Below are positions 18,592 to 26,961 of a stretch of DNA of 32,192 nt, piece after piece. A program made the translations under genes and the position numbers. The notes beneath the pieces are model-generated. The model saw nothing but the letters and a program-made list of their open reading frames with translations, was not told the DNA's origin and did not search any database. The stretch is taken from positions 1 to 32,192 of the forward strand of contig JAUWNY010000005.1 of assembly GCA_030612405.1 (NCBI GenBank), written 5' to 3'. Positions within the stretch are counted from its first letter, which is position 1; each line of letters opens with the position of its first letter. This DNA is from Candidatus Methanophagales archaeon (lineage in GTDB: Archaea > Halobacteriota > Syntropharchaeia > Alkanophagales > Methanospirareceae).

Positions 18592-19647
18592 TCAATTCTT
18601 AAATACTTCTGTCTCAATACCTCCTTTTACAAACCTTCCGATTGATCCCTTTGCGTACTCTTCGTTCGGCTCTATTGAAATCCATCGTCTTCCTAATCTT
18701 TCTGCAACCGCACCGGTAACGTTACTGCCCGCGAAAGGATCCATAACCCAATCGTTTCTGTCAGTGAGAAATTTCACAAAAAACGACGCTAAATCTGCAG
18801 GCATTCTCGAAGGCTGATGCTCTAAACAATTTTCTTTACAATATTCTAAATAAGAATCTGATGAACTCGTGTTGGCGGCTATAATAACATTAGGTGCGAT
18901 AGCGCCATCATTATCTCTTGAGAAGGATTGCTCACCGATAACATGTTCGGATGGTCGTCGTCCTGAGTTATATTTCCCAGTCTTCAATAATTTCTTCATA
19001 GCGGGACTATATTCTTTCAAGACTTGACGGTTGTCTGCCTTGGGCCGAGGAGATTGGCTAAACCACCAGAGTCTCGTAAACGCATCTTTCACCCGGATTC
19101 TTTCTATTGTCACCCATTGAGCCGGTGAGGGTAAACGGGCAGGGTTGTAACAAATAAACTCTTGGCAAAGGTGAAAGTTTCCCGTCTCTTTAAATTTTAG
19201 AAAGGCCTCTAAGGGGAGAGTGGAGATAGTTGGATATCCTGGGTTCCATGCATTCCCTAATTCTATAACGATTGAACCATCAGGTGCAAGAAATTCTGAA
19301 AACAAAGTTGCAAAGCTTGATAGCCATGATGCGTACTCAGATCCTTGAAGGTTCCCATACTTTTTCTTTCTGTTCAAAGGGAATGGAGGGGAGGTAAAAA
19401 TCAATTGAATTTTTCCTTTCAGATTTTTTAAGGATTGCTTACTCAAAACTTCTTCGGATAAGCCAAGATAAAACCGCCCTTTGGGTGTTGAGTAATAGAG
19501 GCTATCGTCTGATTGAGATGTATGTTTGATTTGAGGAGATTCATTCCATATTATATTCTCATTCAACTCGGTTATTAATCGCCCATTTTTACCTTCCACT
19601 TTACTCTCCCCTGTCACACTCATATGGCTCAATCTATCAATTATCAA
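18592..19647 (-). CDS. DNA methyltransferase (N4-cytosine/N6-adenine type)
   Basis: Catalytic TSPPFPLNRKKKYG (motif IV) precedes the SAM site DPFAGSNVTGAVAERLGRRWISIE (motif X/I), the permuted order typical of beta-class DNA MTases. Confidence 0.9.
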   Translation of the reverse strand: MIIDRLSHMSVTGESKVEGKNGRLITELNENIIWNESPQIKHTSQSDDSLYYSTPKGRFYLGLSEEVLSKQSLKNLKGKIQLIFTSPPFPLNRKKKYGNLQGSEYASWLSSFATLFSEFLAPDGSIVIELGNAWNPGYPTISTLPLEAFLKFKETGNFHLCQEFICYNPARLPSPAQWVTIERIRVKDAFTRLWWFSQSPRPKADNRQVLKEYSPAMKKLLKTGKYNSGRRPSEHVIGEQSFSRDNDGAIAPNVIIAANTSSSDSYLEYCKENCLEHQPSRMPADLASFFVKFLTDRNDWVMDPFAGSNVTGAVAERLGRRWISIEPNEEYAKGSIGRFVKGGIETEVFKN

Positions 19648-19685
19648 TCTTTTATTTACACCTATTTAAAGTTACAAAATCTCAC

Positions 19686-19702
19686 ATTATTTATAACTTT
19701 CG
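19686..19702 (-). promoter_or_regulatory. Candidate BRE/TATA promoter for the MTase-helicase-DndD cassette
   Basis: Minus strand CGAAAGTTATAAATAAT about 40 bp upstream of the MTase start. Confidence 0.6.
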
Positions 19703-19822
19703 CCCTTCATCACCTGAAGAGCACAAACTTCTACGAGTAAGGGAGGGTATCGGTAAGGGCTGTAACCACGGCGTTATTTTTTATTTAAGAAGTAACCCTT
19801 ATTAAATTTGCCATAGCCAACC

Positions 19823-21118
19823 ATGACTAAACTACAAATTCCCTACGGCTCCAAGCTGGTAGATGTGGACATAGCAGGTAAACTGTTAGAGCACGAAGGC
19901 GGTATTGACAGAAGTAAAACCCAACCCAAAGACCTTGATGTGGAACGAATAAGACATGCCCTCCAAAACCTCATCGGCACAAAAAAGCTGCGAGAAATAG
20001 TGGACAGGAAAAAAGACGCAAAAATAGTGATTGTCGTTGATGATCATACACGAGATGCGCCTACTGTGAAAATGCTCGATGCGTTAACAGAAGAGATAGG
20101 GGAAGAGCATAAAGATAAATTACCAAGGCAGGTCACCCTACTCGTTGCTTGCGGTACGCACACAGCGCCAAATAAAGAGGACTTAAAAAGAATTCTTGGT
20201 GCGTATATGAATACGTATGCCTCGCAATTTAACCTTGAGATTCACGATTGCGATGCAAAAGACCAGGTATTTGTTGGCACGACAAGCAGAGGGACACCGG
20301 TAATGCTGAATAGAAGCTACGTAGAAGCAGATGTAAAAATCTTAACAGGAGACATAACACTGCATTATTACGCGGGGTTCGGCGGCGGAAGGAAGAGCAT
20401 CCTCCCCGGGATTTCATCACGAGAGACGATAAAGAGAAACCATGCACTTCTACTGGATGACCGTGCAAAAACGGCGAATATCGAAGATAACCCCGTGCAT
20501 CAGGATATGACAGAAGCAGCATCTTTCGCACCCCCGGATTTCGTAATAAATACGGTTGCCGACAGTTCGGGTAATCTGGTAGATGCATACGCAGGAGAGA
20601 TGAATTCTGTATTGCTTATGGGTGCGGAAGTTATGAAGAAACTATCTTCTCTTGAAACCGATTTGTTTGATGTTTTGGTGGTAAGTGCAGGTGGCTTTCC
20701 GAAGGACAGAAACCTGTATCAGGCAACAAAAGCTATCGAAAACTGTTATCGTGCAGTGGTTCCCGGCGGCACGCTAATTTTTGTCGCGGAATGTCGCGAA
20801 GGAATAGGCGACCCCTATTTTGAGGAATGGATGAATAAATATGCAACATACGAAGATACCGCAGATGCAATCAGAACGAATTTTGTACTTGGCGGGCATA
20901 AAGCGTTTTATATGAGGAAAACATTGAAAAGAGTTAATCTTGCTATTGTCTCTGAACTGGACACGCAAATGTTGAATAGATGGGGCATAACGGGATATAA
21001 GTCCCTTCGTGAAGCACTAAAAAAGGAAATAAACAATGAGCAGCTTAAAATAGGTATAGTTAAAAAAGGTTTAGATACATTATTGGTTAATGTCAGTAGC
21101 CAAGAAAAATCAGTGTAA
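19823..21118 (+). CDS. LarA-like nickel-dependent lactate racemase family protein (DUF2088)
   Basis: VIVVDDHTRDAPTVKMLDALTEEIGEEH...LLVACGTHTAPNKEDLKRILG...LTGDITLHYYAGFGGGRKSILPGISSRETIKRNH are LarA motifs. Confidence 0.88.
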   Translation: MTKLQIPYGSKLVDVDIAGKLLEHEGGIDRSKTQPKDLDVERIRHALQNLIGTKKLREIVDRKKDAKIVIVVDDHTRDAPTVKMLDALTEEIGEEHKDKLPRQVTLLVACGTHTAPNKEDLKRILGAYMNTYASQFNLEIHDCDAKDQVFVGTTSRGTPVMLNRSYVEADVKILTGDITLHYYAGFGGGRKSILPGISSRETIKRNHALLLDDRAKTANIEDNPVHQDMTEAASFAPPDFVINTVADSSGNLVDAYAGEMNSVLLMGAEVMKKLSSLETDLFDVLVVSAGGFPKDRNLYQATKAIENCYRAVVPGGTLIFVAECREGIGDPYFEEWMNKYATYEDTADAIRTNFVLGGHKAFYMRKTLKRVNLAIVSELDTQMLNRWGITGYKSLREALKKEINNEQLKIGIVKKGLDTLLVNVSSQEKSV

Positions 21119-21153
21119 ATCTGTGTCTGTGCCTTAACTTAAATAGAAGGAAA
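21107..21153 (+). repeat. Dispersed repeat R1, copy C
   Basis: aatcagtgtaaatctgtgtctgtgccttaacttaaatagaaggaaataac; contains the larA-like stop codon. Confidence 0.7.
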
Positions 21154-21257
21154 TAACTTATACTTATTACATACTTATTATACAAAAATAAAGTTTGTAT
21201 AGATAGGTAGATAGATAGAGTAGGAATCTAAATTTGGAGGAAGAGAGGATAAAATAA

Positions 21258-21728
21258 GTGGCAATGGCAAATCTTGCAAAGCAGAAGAGGATAGCCGCAG
21301 ACGTGATGAAGGTTGGCGAAGGAAAAGTATGGATAGACCCTGACCCAGAAGCTACGGCGGATATAGCAGAAGCGATAACGAGAGAAGACATTCGTGGGTT
21401 GATAGAAGAAGGAATTATAAAAAAGAAGCAGAAGAAGGGCGTAAGTAGAGGAAGAGCAAGACAAAGAGCGGCGAAAAAAGCCGTCGGACGTAGAAGGGGG
21501 CATGGGTCCCGAAAGGGTGCAAAAGGTGCAAGAAGGGGCAAGAAAAGGCAGTGGATAACCAAAATCCGGAGTTTACGCAGAAGATTAAAAGAGCTGCGGG
21601 ATGAGGAAGACCTCGATAAAACCGCATATCGTAAATTATATACTAAAGCGAAAGCAGGAGAACTAAGGAATATTGCTCATTTGAATGAGGTTGCAAAATC
21701 CGATAAGTTAATAAATTCAGCTAGGTAA
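21258..21728 (+). CDS. rpl19e: 50S ribosomal protein L19e (GTG start, or ATG 21264)
   Basis: [66 protein letters not shown]. Confidence 0.95.
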   Translation: MAMANLAKQKRIAADVMKVGEGKVWIDPDPEATADIAEAITREDIRGLIEEGIIKKKQKKGVSRGRARQRAAKKAVGRRRGHGSRKGAKGARRGKKRQWITKIRSLRRRLKELRDEEDLDKTAYRKLYTKAKAGELRNIAHLNEVAKSDKLINSAR

Positions 21729-21748
21729 AAATAAAGAGGAAACAAGAA

Positions 21749-22297
21749 ATGGCAAAAAGTCCAACATATCATGTCCCGTTCAGAGGGAGAAGAGAAGGGA
21801 AGACCGACTATCGAAAACGGCTAAAGTTGCTGCTCAGCGGAAAGCCACGAGTAGTGGTACGCGAAAGTAATAAATACATCAGAATACAACTTGTCCTGGG
21901 TGATAGTCCTAGTGATAGGACGGTTATCTCCACGATATCTTCTGAACTTGAAGGATACGGGTATGAGGGGGGAAAATGCAACATTTCTGCTGCGTATCTC
22001 ACGGGATTGTTATTCGGTAGAAAATCGAAGGAAGCCAGGTTTGACGAAGGTATCCTCGATATTGGGCTGCGCACACCCACTCATGGTTCTAAAGTGTACG
22101 CTGCATTGAAAGGGGTTATTGATTCAGGGATGGAGATTCCTTATGACGCTTCTGTTTTACCCCCTGATGAGCGCCTTAACGGACGGCACATCGCTGAATT
22201 CTTACACAATCCTGCTATTATTGATAATTTTAATGTGGTAAAAGAAAAGATATTAGTTATAACTTCAATACAGGAGGAGAAAACGAAAGCATCATAA
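21749..22297 (+). CDS. rpl18: 50S ribosomal protein L18
   Basis: MAKSPTYHVPFRGRREGKTDYRKRLKLLLSGKPRVVVRESNKYIRIQLV. Confidence 0.95.
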   Translation: MAKSPTYHVPFRGRREGKTDYRKRLKLLLSGKPRVVVRESNKYIRIQLVLGDSPSDRTVISTISSELEGYGYEGGKCNISAAYLTGLLFGRKSKEARFDEGILDIGLRTPTHGSKVYAALKGVIDSGMEIPYDASVLPPDERLNGRHIAEFLHNPAIIDNFNVVKEKILVITSIQEEKTKAS

Positions 22298-22933
22298 ATG
22301 AGCGGAAGAAGGAAGAGGAGGAGGGAAGAGGATGAAGAAAAATGGGTGCCATTAACACGGTTAGGTACGCTGGTGCAAAGCGGTGAAATAAAGACCATAG
22401 AAGAAGCTCTTCGGTCGAGATACCCGTTAAAAGAGCATCAAATTGTAGAAATGCTCCTCCCTGATATTTCTGATGAAGTCGTGGACATAAACATGGTGCA
22501 AAGAATGACCGATTCGGGAAGAAGAATAAAATTCAGAGTTTGCGTAATCGTAGGGAATAGGGATGGTTATCTCGGTATAGGACTGGGTAAAGACGCTCTT
22601 GTTCGTAATAGCATTACAAAAGCGATACGAGATGCGGAATTAAACTTGACGTGTATTGAGCGGGGTTGTGGGTCGTGGGAATGCGACTGTAACGAGAAGC
22701 ATTCGCTACCTTTTAAGGTGCGCGGGAAATCCGGAGCGGTCGAAATAACCTTGAAACCCGCACCAAAGGGGCTGGGTCTCGCTGCGGGGGACATTCCTAA
22801 AAAGGTTCTGGAGTTCGCAGGCGTAGAGGATGTATGGGCAAAAACAAAAGGTTCTACACGAACCACCTTTAACCTTGCGCTAGCAACCTACGATGCGCTA
22901 AGAAAAACAGCTACAATAAAAACCATTCTTTAA
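22298..22933 (+). CDS. rps5: 30S ribosomal protein S5
   Basis: [83 protein letters not shown]. Confidence 0.96.
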   Translation: MSGRRKRRREEDEEKWVPLTRLGTLVQSGEIKTIEEALRSRYPLKEHQIVEMLLPDISDEVVDINMVQRMTDSGRRIKFRVCVIVGNRDGYLGIGLGKDALVRNSITKAIRDAELNLTCIERGCGSWECDCNEKHSLPFKVRGKSGAVEITLKPAPKGLGLAAGDIPKKVLEFAGVEDVWAKTKGSTRTTFNLALATYDALRKTATIKTIL

Positions 22934-22964
22934 AAAGAAAGCTTGTTGAAAACTTTGCCAAATA

Positions 22965-23013
22965 AAAAAAGTTTTCTTTTAGTACAGGTTTTCTTTTGTA
23001 AAAAGAAAAAGTG
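22965..23013 (-). repeat. Dispersed repeat R2, copy B, between rps5 and rpl30
   Basis: gttttcttttagtacaggttttcttttgtaaaaagaaaaagtg is close to the reverse complement of copy A. Confidence 0.75.
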
Positions 23014-23015
23014 TT

Positions 23016-23483
23016 ATGAAGGCGATAATAAAAGTGAGAGGAAGCGTAGGAATAAGGCCTGACATAAAGTATACGTTAGGGCTTCTTCGGCTGCACAGGG
23101 TGAACCACTGTGTCGTAGTGGGAAATGACGACTATTACAAGGGGATGATAAATAAGGTGAAGGATTACGTTGCATGGGGCGAAATATCAGAGGATATGCT
23201 TGAGGAATTACTAAAAAACCGGGGTAGATTAGTGGGAGGCAAAAGATTAACTGAGTCGTATTTACAGGACAATACGCTTTTTAAGTCGTTTAAAGAACTT
23301 GCTCATGGTTTGCATTCGGGAGAAGTAAAGATGAAGGATTTGACGGAATACCAAATCAAACCTGTTTTCAGGTTGCACCCACCAAGAAAAGGGCATCGAG
23401 GAATAAAAAAAACGGTTCCGCAAGGTGGTGAACTCGGCTATCACGGTGATGCGATAAATGAGTTGTTGCATAAGATGAGGTAA
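23016..23483 (+). CDS. rpl30: 50S ribosomal protein L30
   Basis: IIKVRGSVGIRPDIKYTLGLLRLHRVNHCVVVGNDDYYKGMINKVKDYVAWGEI. Confidence 0.95.
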   Translation: MKAIIKVRGSVGIRPDIKYTLGLLRLHRVNHCVVVGNDDYYKGMINKVKDYVAWGEISEDMLEELLKNRGRLVGGKRLTESYLQDNTLFKSFKELAHGLHSGEVKMKDLTEYQIKPVFRLHPPRKGHRGIKKTVPQGGELGYHGDAINELLHKMR

Positions 23484-23608
23484 AAATACCTCAACCATGC
23501 CACTATTGAATAAATTTTTGCGGTTTGTTTGACTTTAAAACAAACAGGCGCAATATCAAAAGAAGTGACCTATACCTGTACCTATAAGCAATGCTATAAT
23601 AGTAAATC

Positions 23609-24016
23609 CTAAAATAATGAGTCTATATCTGATTTCGTTAGGTGAAGGGAGCTTTTGTTCAAGATTCTTAGTATCTCTTCAGCTTCTTTAAAAGATTTCA
23701 CCCCCTCTTTCCAGTTTTTTGGTTTATAATTTCTGTCATGTTCGATCTTTTCTTTAGCTGATGAAATTGCTGCCGTTATTTCTGTTTCATTGGGAACATC
23801 TACGAAACTTAATCGGTACAATATATGAGGTTTTAGTTTTTTGTCAATCCTGTCAAGATATACTTCTGTAACATTTTGCGCTCCCTCTAAAATGGCTCTG
23901 TAAAGGTGTGCTTCCATCTCTGCCAATTCTCTATTTGCCTTGTTATTATCATCATCCTCGAAGAGGTATATTAGCAGTTTTCGTAAGTGATCAAAAGCAT
24001 CTCGCAAATTGTACAT
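23609..24016 (-). CDS. hypothetical protein
   Basis: 135 aa ORF, third gene of a compact minus-strand operon. Confidence 0.5.
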   Translation of the reverse strand: MYNLRDAFDHLRKLLIYLFEDDDNNKANRELAEMEAHLYRAILEGAQNVTEVYLDRIDKKLKPHILYRLSFVDVPNETEITAAISSAKEKIEHDRNYKPKNWKEGVKSFKEAEEILRILNKSSLHLTKSDIDSLF

Positions 24017-24028
24017 TCCTACCCAATC

Positions 24029-24160
24029 TCATTTAAATGTGGCTATTTCATTGTGGATATGCATATCTCTTGCATATTGGTAAGGCTCCCCTAATACCTC
24101 TAAAATAGATTCTATTATTTCCTCTTTTTCAGGAGATAATATGTTGTCGCTCTTTACCAT
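24029..24160 (-). CDS. small hypothetical protein (43 aa)
   Basis: MVKSDNILSPEKEEIIESILEVLGEPYQYARDMHIHNEIATFK; ATG overlaps the stop codon of the upstream gene (ATGGTAA); not in the supplied ORF track. Confidence 0.5.
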   Translation of the reverse strand: MVKSDNILSPEKEEIIESILEVLGEPYQYARDMHIHNEIATFK

Positions 24161-24411
24161 CTCGATTTCTCAGAGAAGAACCTTCTCTCTACACGCTTTT
24201 TTCGCTCTTCTCTCTCTTTTTCATTCTCCACACCATAAATCGGACTAATAAGATAACCTTCAGCAGAACCCATTGGTTGCCTCAATTCACCAACTTCGAT
24301 TTTAAGCCTTTCTTCGATTTCATGCATGTCCATTTCATCCATTTCGCGGACTGTAACACCAATGCTTTTTGCATTCTCCTCCCTCAAAGAGATTAAAAAG
24401 TTATCCTCCAT
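24154..24411 (-). CDS. hypothetical protein
   Basis: 85 aa ORF with a TATA-like promoter motif at 24444-24459. Confidence 0.5.
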   Translation of the reverse strand: MEDNFLISLREENAKSIGVTVREMDEMDMHEIEERLKIEVGELRQPMGSAEGYLISPIYGVENEKEREERKKRVERRFFSEKSRW

Positions 24412-24443
24412 TTTTTCACCCCATTAAAAATGGGAATAAAGGA

Positions 24444-24459
24444 ATATAAATAACTTTCG
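24444..24459 (-). promoter_or_regulatory. Candidate BRE/TATA promoter
   Basis: Minus strand CGAAAGTTATTTATAT, ~33 bp upstream of the 24411 start codon. Confidence 0.6.
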
Positions 24460-24658
24460 CTTTTTTACGATTTTTAACAGATAACCACATTTTTAATAAT
24501 TTTTAGCATAAAAATTTGAACAAAAATAAGAAAACAAATTTCCCTCTTCTTTTTATCTCCCCTTTCTATAGCTTTAACCATCTACGTTATTTTTCAATTT
24601 TAAGGTTAGAAAAATCCCATTGTAGTTGTAATGTTTATATATCAAAACAACCATTATA

Positions 24659-25183
24659 ATGGTGATGATAAGTTCTGAAGTTGGACAAATGATACAAAAT
24701 GAAGACGAAAACCAAGCCTTTCACAGAAGAGTCGGCGAAATATTAAGAATTGCAGTAAATGTAGAAGAAGAGCTTGACTTTTTCATTGCTAATTATTTTT
24801 GCACACCTCAAAGTTACAAAACCTTTCTTCTAAATGATTTATGGTTAGTAGAACGGACAGGTGGTCGTAAAATCAATATATTTAAAAAGATATGTAAAGA
24901 GGAAAAAATTGATGAAAAGCGGGTTAATGGAATAGTTGAAGCTACGAATTTTGTAATAGAAAAAAGAAACATGGCTGCTCATGGTGAAGCGTCCGTGCAT
25001 GATAAAGAAGAGGGGATAAAACTTCAAACCCGTAAAAGCATGAAAAAAAAGAAACAGGAATTAAAAGTCACAGATGACTTGGTTAAGCAAGTTGATGAAA
25101 AAGGATCATATGCTAAACAAGAAATTGTTAATCTATATTTGGAGCTTTCTAACCCATCAAGAGAGAAGGATAACGATTGGTGA
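24659..25183 (+). CDS. hypothetical protein with HEPN-like RxxxxH motif
   Basis: ATNFVIEKRNMAAHGEASVHDK contains R-N-M-A-A-H in an all-helical context; upstream TATA-like tttatatat. Confidence 0.5.
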   Translation: MVMISSEVGQMIQNEDENQAFHRRVGEILRIAVNVEEELDFFIANYFCTPQSYKTFLLNDLWLVERTGGRKINIFKKICKEEKIDEKRVNGIVEATNFVIEKRNMAAHGEASVHDKEEGIKLQTRKSMKKKKQELKVTDDLVKQVDEKGSYAKQEIVNLYLELSNPSREKDNDW

Positions 25184-25290
25184 CCAGCATTAAAACGTGA
25201 AGTTCTTGTTACCGCGGATAACACTGATCCTGTCGAAGCAAAAGTAAAAATCAACAGCGAGGAGAGGAAAATTGAATTGGTTAATTATAT

Positions 25291-26358
25291 TAGACTTGTT
25301 GCTAATTAAAAGTTATCTCTACTGAGAGGGTTTTAATCAGGTATAACATGTGTTATCAAGTATGATAACCGTTAATCGAGCTTTAAAAAGCGATAGATTA
25401 ATGAGAGCTACGGCAGGGCTATCCGCACGAGAATTTAATCAACTGGTGCAGAGTTTCAGCCAAGAACTTCAAAAGGAGGGGTGGATTAGATATGAGATAG
25501 GTGTGAAACGAGGAGATAGGGAAAGGAAACCAGGAGGTGGCAGAACGGGGAATTTGAGAAGTTTTACAGAAAAATTGTTTTTCATTCTCTTTTATTTCAA
25601 GTGTTATCCCACTTTTGACGTCTTAGGGCTCCTATTTAATCTTGACAGGTCAAATGCATGCCGCAATGTCCAGAAATTAACGCCCATCTTGGAGAAAGTG
25701 CTCGATAAAAAGATGGCATTGCCAAAGAGGAAAATTAGCACCTTAGAGGAATTATTTGAGCTATTTCCCAATGTTAAGGACTTATTCATCGATGGGACAG
25801 AGAGACCGATCCAAAGACCCAAAGACCGCGAGAAGCAAAAGAAAAACTACTCCGGGGAGAAGAAGGCGCACACTCGCAAGAATATAGTCATCACCGATAA
25901 GAATAGGCGAATTGGTTATCTGAGCCCACCAGAGGCGGGTAAAAAGCACGATTACGGGATGTTTAAAGAGCTATTTCCGCCGCCGGGGGAGCTATTCCCA
26001 AAACGCATAACTTTATGGCTGGATCTGGGCTTCACTGGCGTTGAAAAGGACTATCCCGAAGCGACTGTTAGGATGCCACGGAAGAAGCCCAAGGGAAAAG
26101 AATTGACCGATGAGGAGAAGGCGCAGAATAAGGTTATCAGTGGTTTCAGAGTTCTGGTAGAGCACGCTATCGGCGGAGCTAAGCGATTCCGGATAACGAG
26201 CGATAAGTTTCGGAATAAAAAAGATGAATTCAATGACGTGGCTATGTTGATATCGTGTGGATTGTGGAATTATCATTTGAAGTGCGGTTGAATCGGAAGT
26301 GGGGGCTGGAATAGGAGTACCTCTTTCTTTCGCAGGATATTATTTTGCAACAAGTCTA
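25291..26358 (+). mobile_element. IS5-like insertion sequence (DDE_Tnp_4 transposase)
   Basis: Transposase ORF flanked by inverted TAGACTTGTTGC (25291-25302) and GCAACAAGTCTA (26347-26358), giving ~1068 bp. Confidence 0.7.
25350..26291 (+). CDS. transposase, IS5-like/HARBI1-type DDE superfamily endonuclease (DDE_Tnp_4)
   Basis: FIDGTERPIQRPKDREKQKKNYSGEKKAHTRKNIVITDKNRRIGYLSPPEAGKKHDYGMFKE...LWLDLGFTG...VEHAIGGAKRFRITSDKFRN. Confidence 0.9.
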   Translation: MLSSMITVNRALKSDRLMRATAGLSAREFNQLVQSFSQELQKEGWIRYEIGVKRGDRERKPGGGRTGNLRSFTEKLFFILFYFKCYPTFDVLGLLFNLDRSNACRNVQKLTPILEKVLDKKMALPKRKISTLEELFELFPNVKDLFIDGTERPIQRPKDREKQKKNYSGEKKAHTRKNIVITDKNRRIGYLSPPEAGKKHDYGMFKELFPPPGELFPKRITLWLDLGFTGVEKDYPEATVRMPRKKPKGKELTDEEKAQNKVISGFRVLVEHAIGGAKRFRITSDKFRNKKDEFNDVAMLISCGLWNYHLKCG

Positions 26359-26401
26359 TTTAATAACATACAGATGCCAATTCAGATTGCGTATAGTTCA
26401 A

Positions 26402-26626
26402 CTAACCTTTTAGAATTTCTTTAACTCTTCCGATTTCGCCTGATTTAAGGCGGACTTTAATTCCATGTGGATGGTGTTGAGAATTTGTAAGAATCTCTTT
26501 AACTATACCTTCCGTTAGCTTTCCAGAGCGTTGATCCTTTTTAAGTACAATTGCTACTCGCATTCCCAGTTTAATATTCACTCGTTTAGTCCCATCCATA
26601 AAACAATATCCTCCATTTTTCAGCAT
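26402..26626 (-). CDS. YwbE family protein (DUF2196)
   Basis: VNIKLGMRVAIVLKKDQRSGKLTEGIVKEILTNSQHHPHGIKVRLKSGEIGRVKEIL. Confidence 0.85.
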   Translation of the reverse strand: MLKNGGYCFMDGTKRVNIKLGMRVAIVLKKDQRSGKLTEGIVKEILTNSQHHPHGIKVRLKSGEIGRVKEILKG

Positions 26627-26961
26627 TAATTAATAGTTCTTGGTTAATTCAAACTATGCCTATTTTTTGAGTCATCGTTTCCTTACTTTTTTCCTTCCGA
26701 CATATAAACCGCAACCAAAACAGCGATACAAACCTTTTCGTTTTTTTTCTCTCGTTTTTACGATGCCAACCAAACATCCACAAAAAGTTTAGCATAAAGA
26801 GTTTTATCCCTCAAAAGTTTACTACTCCTACCCTTAATCCACTTCGCTATCCAGCGAACGGAATATTTTGGAGGATATTTGATAATCAAATGAACTTTTT
26901 CACCCACTTCTTTTTACTCATACACCACTCTTTTTATACACGGCGTTTAATCTTAAAAGCG

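Noticed and set aside
21205-21235. Short tandem gata/gtag repeats upstream of rpl19e
   Set aside because: Very short low-complexity tract; no evidence of a minisatellite or CRISPR-like array.
21905-21921. GTCCTA-gtgat-AGGAC hairpin-like sequence inside rpl18
   Set aside because: Lies in a clearly coding segment (GDSPSDRT) and is short enough to occur by chance.
26660-26800. Minus-strand zinc-ribbon-like string CGCLVGIVKTREKKRKGLYRCFGCGLYVGRKKVRKR
   Set aside because: CxC...CxxC pattern is suggestive, but there is no in-frame ATG and a stop lies just upstream; too short and uncertain to call a gene.
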